DNA of 64,000 nt from Nipponacmea schrenckii. Lineage: Eukaryota > Mollusca > Gastropoda > Lottiidae. The stretch is taken from contig JAUJPP010000011.1 in the NCBI GenBank assembly GCA_030562195.1, forward strand, positions 868,001-932,000, written 5' to 3'. This document shows, one piece after another, positions 1 through 9,196 of the stretch. The first letter of the stretch is position 1. Each line of letters begins with the position of its first letter. A program made the translations under genes and the position numbers. The notes under the pieces are model-generated. The model did not search any database, was not told where the DNA came from, and saw only the letters and a program-made list of their open reading frames with translations.

Positions 1-1502
1 GTAGAACAGTAACGTTATTTTTACAGAGTATAAGTCGTTTTATTTCAAAGCATAATTGGTTCGCTGAAACTAGTGTCATGTAGATCGCCCAAACGCATAA
101 TTCAACAACCAGTTTTTAACGATGAAATTCGCAATTTTCAAATGGTGATTAAACGGAAAGTATGCATCGTTCATCAAAATATAATATATCAATGGATAGA
201 TCTTTTCGAGAGCTATCACATTTGTGCAGCTCACAAGGTCACCAAAGGTCAAGGTTACAATATACGACCATTCGAAGTTTTTATATATTACTTTCGGTCA
301 AAATATCAAAATCAAAATCAAAATTCAAAAATCGGTTTCCAAATATAATTCAGGAATCGATATAACATTCTATAGACATCAAAATTACGCGAATTGTAGC
401 TTCTCCAGAGGTCAAATTTGGATTTAAAGAAAATTACGCACAGTTAGTAGAGAAGAAAATATAAAATTTCCAAATATTAAAAAGCGCATTTTTGGTGGAA
501 ATATGTGGTTTAATATATCATTACAAAGAGCAGATGAGCCCTAATAAGATTCAATATTAATATTTGATATTTATGAATTAATTCACGTGACAGAGCTCGT
601 TGAAAATAAAAATCACAAATTTCAATCGGCTTTAAAACCGGAAGTAGACATCGGACAACACAAATGAATATATCAGGGGATAGATATCATCAAGGGCAAT
701 AAATCGTGTTCAGGTCACATGGTCACCAAAGGTCAAGGTCACAAAATATGGGCCTTTAAAGTTTTTGTCATTACCAATAAAATTAAAATGGAAATAAAAG
801 AAAATCAAAATCAAAATTCAAAAATCGGCTCCCAAATAAAGTTGCGCAATCGACTCTAGTCATAAGATATGAAAAAATAACGAAAATCGCTTTATCCCCT
901 GAATTTGAATTTGAAATTTTACAAAAGTTTGACATTTCAATATGGCGGCTTAACGTTTGTTCCGGTCTGGATTTTTTTATCTTCGTTTTTTTTGTATGAC
1001 TATTTCAAGCATATCGCAAAAAGAATTTTTGAAATATCTTGAAAATTCCGGAAGTTGATTTTTAAATTTTAAAAGCGAATAACGTCAAAACCGGAAGTGA
1101 TGTCGAAAATTTAAAAAATAATTCTTGATCGCATTAATAGTGTCTATCTATCTGTAAGTTTTCGGATGCATCGGAATAAAATTGTAGAAGTTGAAAAAAA
1201 TGCAAAAATTGAAATGATAAAAGTCAGCTACAAAAGTAATGAAATTAGCAGTTTGAAACTGCAGTTATGTAGCTAGCAGTTAAAAGAAGCTAGCAAAAGA
1301 AGTTCTGTCAAAATCAGTTGAAAAATAGAGGTAATAAACAACAAAAACCAAAAAAACGCCATTGCCCACAGCTCGTTTCCGGTCACTCTGAATGACGTCA
1401 TTTTACATTTAACAAATAGAAGTCTCGCAGTTTGAATGGCAGACAGCAACAGGTAGTTTGTAGCATGTTGCCTTCTAAGAGAAAAATCGAATGTGAAATT
1501 CG

Positions 1503-1533
<31 letters not shown>

Positions 1534-1547
1534 ATTTCGAAAACAAA

Positions 1548-1572
1548 GCAGTGCGTTCGATGAACGCACTGC
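1548..1572 (+). repeat. 3' stem-loop 1 (A/C-type terminal hairpin), exemplar
   Basis: Perfect 11-bp arms GCAGTGCGTTC and GAACGCACTGC around a 3-nt loop GAT. Equivalent hairpins lie at 12896-12920, 20846-20870, 23187-23212, 33221-33245, 40525-40549, 44271-44295, 50185-50209, 53952-53976, 56727-56751 and 60196-60220. All of these are A or C unit ends; no B unit has one. Loops are GAT, GAA or GATA while the arms stay unchanged. Each follows a TTTCGAAAACAAA linker. Confidence 0.9.
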
Positions 1573-1610
1573 AAAAAGAAAAAAAAAGAATTGACAAACC
1601 GAAAACAAAC

Positions 1611-1636
1611 TGGGACTTTGCGGTAGCAAAGTCCCA
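1611..1636 (+). repeat. 3' stem-loop 2 followed by ACAACTAG, exemplar
   Basis: Perfect 11-bp arms TGGGACTTTGC and GCAAAGTCCCA around loop GGTA, ending 3 nt before CTAG (1640-1643). Other copies: 3691-3716, 5777-5802, 11253-11279, 12951-12976, 19185-19210, 23252-23278, 31572-31597, 33373-33398, 40603-40628, 44326-44352, 48539-48565, 50246-50272, 52308-52334, 54020-54045 and 56789-56814. Loops vary (GGTA, TGAAA, CGAAG) with the stem kept; the copy at 20907-20932 has one mismatch. A hairpin just upstream of a CTRR end is the known layout of Helitron 3' termini; applying that here is inference. Confidence 0.9.
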
Positions 1637-1693
1637 CAACTAGAGCCACACGTGGCACAGAGTGGGACTTTGCTAACGTTGCAAAATTGCAAC
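1626..1693 (+). repeat. Unit junction with nested palindromes (B 5' end), exemplar
   Basis: GCAAAGTCCCAC (1626-1637) is the reverse complement of GTGGGACTTTGC (1662-1673). Between them lie CTAG (1640-1643) and a stem-loop GCCAC-AC-GTGGC (1645-1656). A further stem-loop, GTTGCAA-AA-TTGCAAC, follows at 1678-1693. The 1626-1637 arm can therefore pair either with the upstream arm of stem-loop 2 or with the downstream copy, which gives two mutually exclusive structures across the junction. The same arrangement recurs at B starts that follow a stem-loop 2 end. Confidence 0.85.
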
Positions 1694-3723
1694 AAACAGG
1701 CCGAAACATCTGATTTTCTGGGAGAATCTGGCCAAAGCAACGAGGTATCTGTGTGCAAAGTACTTTTTTGAAAAACGTTTTTTCCTACAGATGTAAAGCG
1801 CTGACCGATATAAGTGAAGAATTGGAAGTTTACCCGGATGTGCCAAAGCCCATCTCATTTATTTTGGCGTAAATCTAATCACATTTGAAATATATATTCG
1901 CGGTACAAATTTGAAGCTTGTACAGCTAATAGATCACGAGATATACACAAATACATTTCAAAAAAACAAAATGTACTTTAATTTTAAAAGTGCAAAAATT
2001 AAATTTTTATTTTAAAATTTTTTGTTATACATCGCTGGAAAGTGGACAAAAAGCGCCTTAAGAATCTGAAAAAATAACCCTCTAAATTAATTAGGTCACG
2101 CTCTAGAGCAGTCCAAAGTTGTATATTTTGCTGTTTTCGGGCAGATATAACACCGGAAGTAGACGTCGAAGGTAAAATATCAATTTGTCAACTGAAAGCC
2201 AAAGTCCGTGACCTATGACCTTGTAAAGGTCAAGGTCACCAAAGGTCAAGTTCACGAGAAAGAAGCCCCACAACTCGAAAAATAACTGATTCTTTTTGCT
2301 AGTGTTGCAAATTGCAACAAACAGGCCGAAGCATCTGATTTTTCGGGATCCACTGGCCAAAGCAATGAGGTATCTGTGTGCAAGGTACTTTTTTTTAAAA
2401 CGTTATTTCCTACAGCCGTAATTCGCTGACCTATATAAATGGTAAAATGGAATTTTACCCGGATGTGCCACGCCCATCTCATTTTTTTTATATGACTGTA
2501 ATCACTTTCAAAATGTATATTCACGTTACAAATTTGAAGCATGTACATCTAATAGATCACGAGATATACACACATACATTTCTAAAAAAACGTCAATACG
2601 GCAAAATGTACTTTTATTTTCAAAATCAAAAAATTCAATTTTCATTTTAAAAACCTTTGTTATACATCGTTGGAAAGAGGACAAAAAGCACTTTAAGAAT
2701 CTGAAAAAAATAACACTCTAAATTAATTAGGTCACGCTCTAGAGCAGTCCAAAGTTGCGAATTTCGCTGTTTTTGGGCAGCCATAAAACCGGAAGTAGAC
2801 GTCGGAGGTCAAAGGTCAAAATATCAACTGATAGCCAAGGTCAATGACCTTTGACCTACTAAAGGTCATGGTCACCAAAGGTCAAGGTCACGAGAAATAA
2901 GCCCCCAAACTTTGAAAAAATTCAACCGGATGTTGCAAAAATGCAAAAGCGAAATTCAAAAATCGACTTCCAATGTTTTTTTGCAATTTTTATGTTCTTT
3001 CATTTGACACCAAAATCATCTCAATCGGACAAGCCATAATCTCTGAATTAAATTCGCACAATTTCAGAAAAATCAAAATGGCGGCGAAAGTTGCGCATGC
3101 GGCCTTGATTTTATTTTCTTCGTTTTTTTGTATGGCTAATGGCTACATGATGAAACAAGTTTGAATCTCATACATTAATAAAACCGGAAGTTATTCAACC
3201 GGACGTAAAACTCCATTTTTTGCAGAAACCGGAAGTGACGCAAAAATTTTCACCTACTTTTTGAAAATAGTTTCATGGGCTTCTTATGCTCAATTTTTTT
3301 CAGATCGATCACACTAAAAACAAAAAAGTTGCAAAAAATTGCAAAATACGGCAAAAAAATGTGTGCTACAAATCTTTGAAAATTGAAATTTTTGAACTGC
3401 TATCTGATCAGAAGTTACTTGCAGATTACAAAAATGAAAACCCGAAGAAAATCGATCAAAAATTGCGACAGCTAGAGCCAATTTGCTTCTTTTTAGGTTT
3501 GTTGCAACGCAGCACTTCCGGTGTTGCAGAAATGTTCCATTTTATATTTATGCAACACGTCGCCACTACAGAAGGTCTAGAGAAGTTGAGTCAATGTTGC
3601 AACTATTGCAGTCTAGGCGCAGTGAGGTGTGTAAATTTCGAAAAAAAAAAAAAAAAAAAAAAAAAAAGAATTGACAAACCGAAAACAAAATGGGACTTTG
3701 CGGTAGCAAAGTCCCACAACTAG
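1644..3723 (+). repeat. B-family unit B1
   Basis: Complete 2.08-kb B unit. Two direct subrepeats start at the GTTGCAA palindromes at 1678 and 2304 (period 626 bp), each carrying the palindrome GCTCTAGAGC, an ACCGGAAGT-type site and AGGTCA half-sites. The tail is subtype t1: a TTTGACACCAAAATCATC block near 3003-3018 and CAAAATGGCGGCG near 3075. It contains an internal CTAGAGCCA at 3472-3480. The end is A-tract 3641-3667, stem-loop 2 and CTAG 3720-3723; there is no stem-loop 1. Confidence 0.85.
2806..2890 (+). promoter_or_regulatory. Cluster of AGGTCA half-sites (nuclear-receptor-like), exemplar
   Basis: Seven half-sites in 85 bp. AGGTCAAAGGTCA at 2806-2818 is a direct repeat with 1-nt spacing. 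AGGTCA-A-TGACCT at 2838-2850 is an inverted repeat with 1-nt spacing. TGACCTTTGACCT at 2845-2857 is the first element inverted. AGGTCA follows at 2863-2868, and AGGTCAAGGTCA at 2879-2890 contains TCAAGGTCA. These match textbook DR1, IR1 and extended-half-site elements for nuclear receptors, but function is not shown. The two DR1s could also fold as a 13-bp-arm hairpin. Similar clusters: 6941-7025 (one half-site degenerate), 8347-8431, 24447-24531, 25295-25379 and 25932-26016. Confidence 0.5.
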
Positions 3724-5719
3724 AGCCACAAGTGGCACAGAGTGGGACTTTGCTAACGTTGCAAAATTGCAACAAACAGCCCGAAACATCTAATTTTCTG
3801 GAAGAAACTGGCCAAAGCAACAGGGTATGTGTGTGCAAAGTACCTTTTTGAAAAACGTTATTTCCTACAGACGTAGAGCGCTGACCGATATAAATGAAAA
3901 ATTGTAAGTTTACCCGGATGTGCCACGCCCATCTCATTTATTTTGGCGTAAATCTAATCACATTTTAAATGTATATTTACGGTACAAATTTGAAGCTTGA
4001 ACATCTAATAAATCACGAGATATGCACAAAAACATTTCAAAAAAGCAAAATGTACTTTAATTTTAAAAGTGCAAAAATTAAATTTTCATTTTAAAAACTT
4101 TTGTTATTCATTTCTGGAAAGTGGACAAAAAGCGCCTTAAGAATCTGAAAAAAATAACCCTCTAAATTAATTAGGTCACGCTCTAGAGCAGTCCAAAGTT
4201 ATGAATTTTGCTGTTTTCGGGCAGCTATAAAACCGGAGGTTGACGTCGGAGGTCAAATGTGAAAGTATTAAATGATAGACAAGGTCAATGACCTTTGAAC
4301 TACTAAAGGTCAAGGTCACCAATGGTCAAGGTCATGAGAAATAAGCTTCCAAAATTAGAAAAAATCAACCGGTTTGCTATTGTCGAGAAATTGCAACTAA
4401 CAGGCCGAAGCATCTGATTTTTCGGGATCCACTGGCCAAAGCAATGAGGTATCTGTGTGCAAGGTACTTTTTTCTAAAACGTTATTTCCTACAGCCGTAA
4501 TTCGCTGACCCATATAAATTGTGAAATGGAATTTTACCCGGATGTGCCACGCCCATCTCAGTTTTTTTCATATGAATGTAATCACATTCAAAATGTATAT
4601 TCACGTTACAAATTTGAAGCTTGTACATCTAATAGATCACGAGATATACACAAATACATTTCCAAAAAACGCAAATAAGGCAAAATGTACTTTTATTTTC
4701 AAAATCAAAAAATTCAATTTTCATTTTAAAAACCTTTGTTATACATCGTTGGAAAGAGGACAAAAAGCACTTTAAGAATCTGAAAAAAATAACACTCTAA
4801 ATTAATTAGGTCATGCTCTAGAGCAGTCCAAAGTTGCGAATGTTGCTGTTTTTGGGGAGTCATAAAACCGGAAGTAGACGTCGGAGGTCAAAGTTCAAAG
4901 TATCAACTGATAGCCAAGGTCAATGACCTTTGAACTACTTAAGGTCACGGTCATCAAAGGTCAAGGTCACGAGAAATAAGCCCCCAAACTTCGAAAAAAT
5001 TCAACCGGATGTTGCAAAAATGCAAAAGCGAAATTCAAAAATCGACTTCCAATGTTTTGTTGCATTTTTTATGTTCTTTCATTTGACACCAAAATCATCT
5101 CAATCGGACAAGCCATAATCTCTGAATTAAATTCGCGCAATTTCAGAAAAATCAAAATGGCGGCGAAAGTTGCGCATGCGGGCTTGATTTTATTTTCTTC
5201 GTTTTTTTGTATGGCTAATGGCTACATGATGAAATAAGTTTGAATCTCATACATTAATAAAACCGGAAGTTATTCAACCGGACGTAAAACTCCATTTTTT
5301 GCAGAAACCGGAAGTGACGCAAAAATTTTGACCTACTTTTTGAAAATAGTTTCATGGGCTTCTTATGCTCAATTTTTTTCAGATCGATCACACTAAAAAC
5401 AAAAAAGTTGCAAAAAATTGCAAAATACGGCAAAAAAATTTGTGCTACAAATCTTTGAAAATTGAAATTTTTGAACTGCTATCTGATCAGAAGTTACTTG
5501 CAGATTACAAAAATGAAAACCCGAAGAAAATCGATCAAAAATTGCGACAGCTAGAGCCAATTTGCTACTTTTTAGGTTTGTTGCAACGCAGCACTTCCGG
5601 TGTTGCAAAAATGTTCCATTTTATATTTATGCAACACGTCGCCACTACAGAAGGTCTAGAGAAGTTGAGTCAATGTTGCAACTATTGCAGTCTAGGCGCA
5701 GTGAGGTGTGTAAATTTCG

Positions 5720-5755
<36 letters not shown>

Positions 5756-5809
5756 ATTGACAAACCGAAAACAAACTGGGACTTTGCGGTAGCAAAGTCC
5801 CACAACTAG
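3724..5809 (+). repeat. B-family unit B2
   Basis: Complete B unit of 2086 bp with two subrepeats (the second begins near 4380) and a t1 tail closely matching B1 from about 4975 onward. The 5' stem-loop reads GCCAC-AA-GTGGC, a loop change relative to B1 with the stem intact. One half-site in the second cluster is AGTTCA instead of AGGTCA. The end is A-tract 5720-5753, stem-loop 2 at 5777-5802 and CTAG 5806-5809. Confidence 0.85.
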
Positions 5810-7234
5810 AGCCACACGTGGCACAGAGTGGGACTTTGCTAACGTTGCAAAATTGAAACAGACAGGCCAAAACATCTGATTTTCTGGGAGCATATGGCCA
5901 AAGCAACGAGGTATCTGTGTGCAAAGAATTTTTTGGAAAAACGTTATTTCCTACTGACGTAATTCGCTGACCTATATAAATGCTAAATTGAAAGTTTACC
6001 CGGATGTGCCACGCCCATCTCAAATTTTTTTTGCGTAAATCTAATAACATTCAAAATATATATTCACGGTACAAATTTGAAGCTTGTACATTTAAAAGAT
6101 CACGAGATATGCACAAATACATTTCAAAAAGGCAAAATGTACTTTAATTTTAAAAGTGCAAAAATTAAATTTTCATTTTAAAAACTTTTGTTATACATTG
6201 CTGGAAAGTGGACAAAAAGCGCCTTAAGAATCTGAAAATAATAAACCTCTAAATTAATTAGGTCACGCTTTAAAGCAGTCCAAATTTGTGAATTTTGCTG
6301 TATTTAGGCAGCTATAAAACCGGAAGTGGACGTCGGAGGTTAAAATGTCAAAGTATTAAATGATAGACACGGTCAATGACCTTTGACCTACTAAAGTTCA
6401 AGGTCACCAAGGGTCAAGGTGACGAGAAATAAGCTTTCAAAATTAGAAAAAAAATCAACCGGTTTCCTATTGTCGAAAATTGCAACAGGCAGGCCAAATT
6501 ATCTGATTTTCTGGAATGAAGTGGCCAAAGCAATGAGGTATCTGTGTGCAAAGTACTTTTTTTTAAAAACGCTATTTACTGCAGCCGTAATTCGCTGATG
6601 TGCCACGCCCATCTCATTTTTTTTATGTTAATCTAATCACATTCAAAATGTATATTCACGTTACAAATTTGAAGGTTGTACATCTAATAGATCACGAGAT
6701 ATACACACATACATTTCCAAAAAACGTAAACACGACAAAATGTACTTGAATTTTCAAAAATCAAAAAATTCAATTTCCATTTTATAAACCTTTGTTATAT
6801 ATCGTTAGAAAGTGGACAAATAGCGCCTTAAGAAACTGAAAAAAATAACCCTCTAAATTAATTAGGTCACGCTCTAGAGCAGTCCAAAGTTGTCTATTTT
6901 GCTGTTTTCGGGCAGATATAAAACCGGAAGTAGACTTCGGAGGTCAAAGGTCAAAGTATCAACTGATAGCCAAGGTCAATGACCTTTGACCTACTAAAGG
7001 TCATGGTAACCAAAGGTCAAGGTCACGAGAAATAAGCCCCCAAACTTTGAAAAAATTCAACCGGATGTTGCAAAAATGCAAAAGCGAAATTCAAAAATCG
7101 ACTTCGAATGTTTTTTTGCAATTTTTATGTTCTTTCATTTGACACCAAAATCATCTCAATCGGACAAGCCATAATCTCTGAATTAAATTCGCACAATTTC
7201 AGAAAAATCAAAATGGCGGCGAAAGTTGCGCATG
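5810..7234 (+). repeat. B-family unit B3, 3'-truncated
   Basis: Two subrepeats (second from about 6478) followed by only the first part of a t1 tail. The unit stops at GTTGCGCATG (ending 7234), where B1 continues into CGGCCTTG. It therefore lacks the last ~600 bp, A-tract and hairpin. In the second subrepeat, TTCGCTGA at 6591-6598 runs straight into TGTGCCACGCC: the ~45 bp normally between them, with the TATAAATGG and TTTACCCGGA stretches, are missing, consistent with a deletion at a shared GA. Confidence 0.8.
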
Positions 7235-9196
7235 TTACAGCCCGAAACATTTGATTTTCTGGGAGAATCTGGCCAAAGCAATGAGGTATCTGTGTGCAAA
7301 GTACTTTTTTGAAAAACGTTTTTTCCTACAGATGTAAAGCGCTGACCGATATAAGTGAGGAATTGGAAGTTTACACGGATGTACCACGCCCATCTCATTT
7401 ATTTTGGCGTAAATCTAATCACATTTGAAATATATATTCGCGGTACAAATTTGAAGCTTGTACAACTAATAGATCACGAGATATACACAAATCCATTTCA
7501 AAAAAACAAAATGTACTTTAATTTTAAAAGTGCAAAAATTAAATTTTTATTTTCAAAATTTTTGTTATACATCGCTGGAAAGTGGACAAAAAGCGCCTTA
7601 AGAATCTGAAAAAAATAACCCTCTAAAATAATTAGGTCACGCTCTAGAGCAGTCCAAAGTTGTATATTTTGCTGTTTTCGGGCAGATATAAAACCGGAAG
7701 TAGACGTCGAAGGTAAAATATCAATTTGTCAACTGAAAGCCAAAGTCCGTGACCTATGACCTTGTAAAGCTCAAGGTCACCAAAGGTCAAGGTCACGAGA
7801 AAGAAGCCCCACAACTCGAAAAATAACTGATACTTTTTGCTAGTGTTGCAAATTGCTACAAACAGGCCGAAGCATCTGATTTTTCGGGATCCACTGGCCA
7901 AAGCAATGAGGTATCTGTGTGCAAGGTACTTTTTTTTTAAAACTTTATTTCCTACAGCCGTAATTCGCTGACCTATATAAAAGGTAAAATGGAATTTTAC
8001 CCGGATGTGCCACGCCCATCTCATTTTTTTTATATGACTTTATTCACTTTCAAAATGTATATTCACGTTACAAATTTGAAGCAGGTACATCTAATAGATC
8101 ACGAGATATACACAAATACATTTCTAAAAAACGTCAATACGGCAAAATGTACTTTTATTTTCAAAATCAAAAAATTCAATTTTCATTTTAAAAACCTTTG
8201 TTATACATCGTTGGAAAGAGGACAAAAAGCACTTTAAGAATCTGAAAAAAATAACACTCTAAATTAATTAGGTCACGCTCTAGAGCAGTCCAAAGTTGCG
8301 AATTTCGCTGTTTTTGGGCAGCCATAAAACCGGAAGTAGACGTCGGAGGTCAAAGGTCAAAGTATCAACTGATAGCCAAGGTCAATGACCTTTGACCTAC
8401 TAAAGGTCATGGTCACCAAAGGTCAAGGTCACGAGAAATAAGCCCCCAAACTTTGAAAAAATTCAACCGGATGTTGCAAAAATGCAAAAGCGAAATTCAA
8501 AAATCGACTTCCAATGTTTTTTTGCAATTTTTATGTTCTTTCATTTGACACCAAAATCATCTCAATCGGATAAGCCATAATCTCTGAATTAAATTCGCTC
8601 AATTTCAGAAAAATCAAAATGGCGGCGAAAGTTGCGCATGCGGCCTTGATTTTATTTTCTTCGTTTTTTTGTATGGCTAATGGCTACATGATGAAACAAG
8701 TTTGAACCTCATACATTAATAAAACCGGAAGTTATTCAACCGGACGTAAAACTCCATTTTTTGCAGAAACCGGAAGTGACGCAAAAATTCTGACCTACTT
8801 TTTGAAAATAGTTTCATGGGCTTCTTATGCTCAATTTTTTTCAGATCGATCACACTAAAAACAAAAAAGTTGCAAAAAATTGCAAAATACGGCAAAAAAA
8901 TGTGTGCTACGAATCTTTGAAAATTGAAATTTTTGAACTGCTATCTGATCAGAAGTTACTTGTAGATTACAAAAATGAAAACCCGAAGAAAATCGATCAA
9001 AAATTGCGACAGCTAGAGCCAATTTGCTACTTTTTAGGTTTGTTGCAACGGAGCACTTCCGGTTTTGCAAAAATGTTCCATTTTATATTTATGCAACACG
9101 TCGCCACTACAGAAGGTCTAGAGAAGTTGATATACTGTTGCAACTATTGCAGTCTAGGCGCAGTGAGGTGTGTAAATTTCGAAAAAAAAAAAATAG
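7235..9196 (+). repeat. B-family unit B4, 5'-truncated
   Basis: Starts abruptly at ACAGCCCGAAAC near 7237 after two filler bases, so the terminal stem-loop and GTTGCAA palindrome are missing. The rest is complete: second subrepeat from about 7846, half-site cluster 8347-8431 and t1 tail. The A-tract (9182-9193) is followed directly by TAGAGCCACACGTGGC: there is no stem-loop 2, and the junction reads ATAG instead of CTAG. Confidence 0.8.

Larger units (their letters stand above)
1..1643 (+). repeat. A-family unit A1 (5' end cut by window)
   Basis: About 80 bp of the 5' end seen in other A units (the CAGGCTTCGCGAGG segment) lie outside the window. Visible in order: AGGTCA-type cluster near 235-260, palindrome TCACGTGA at 583-590, CCGGAAGT at 638-645, a second AGGTCA cluster near 714-750, the shared core with ATATGGCGGC near 940-955, and a perfect TGACGTCA at 1393-1400. 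The 3' end is complete: A-tract 1503-1532, stem-loop 1 at 1548-1572, stem-loop 2 at 1611-1636, CTAG at 1640-1643. It is nearly identical to the unit at 19218-20940. Short ORFs here are not supported as genes. Confidence 0.85.

Noticed and set aside
73..348. ORF of 91 codons recurring in A units (also near 19368, 31755, 37598, 48723, 52490)
   Set aside because: It overlaps the AGGTCA motif cluster and AT-rich repeat text, shifts frame in diverged copies (FIYYFRS versus FIYYYQVNIKI), has no recognisable domain and is not kept in C units. Its recurrence is explained by recent duplication.
1503..1532. A-tracts as poly(A) tails of LINE/SINE or processed pseudogenes
   Set aside because: Tracts are followed by conserved linker and hairpins inside the unit, no flanking target duplications are visible, and no reverse transcriptase remnant or tRNA-like promoter boxes were recognised.
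1273..1758. Minus-strand ORF of about 160 codons with long phenylalanine runs, and similar ones at other unit ends
   Set aside because: The F/K runs are translations of the A-tract and the rest of hairpin and linker DNA. Length changes with A-tract length, so reading frame is not conserved.
2806..2890. Short regularly spaced repeats suggesting a CRISPR array
   Set aside because: Half-sites are 6 nt with irregular 0-20 nt spacing, the context is eukaryotic, and there are no constant-length spacers.
3286..3723. Plus-strand ORFs of 130-176 codons in B tails (also 5365, 8827, 51907)
   Set aside because: They end in lysine runs from the A-tract, have variable C-termini depending on the tract and following unit, and no known motif. 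t2 and t3 tails do not preserve the frame.
1644..3723. B units as ordinary terminal-inverted-repeat transposons
   Set aside because: GTGGGACTTTGC/GCAAAGTCCCAC gives an inverted match at both ends, but there is no longer terminal inverted repeat, no constant target duplication at junctions, and several complete-looking units lack the 3' copy.
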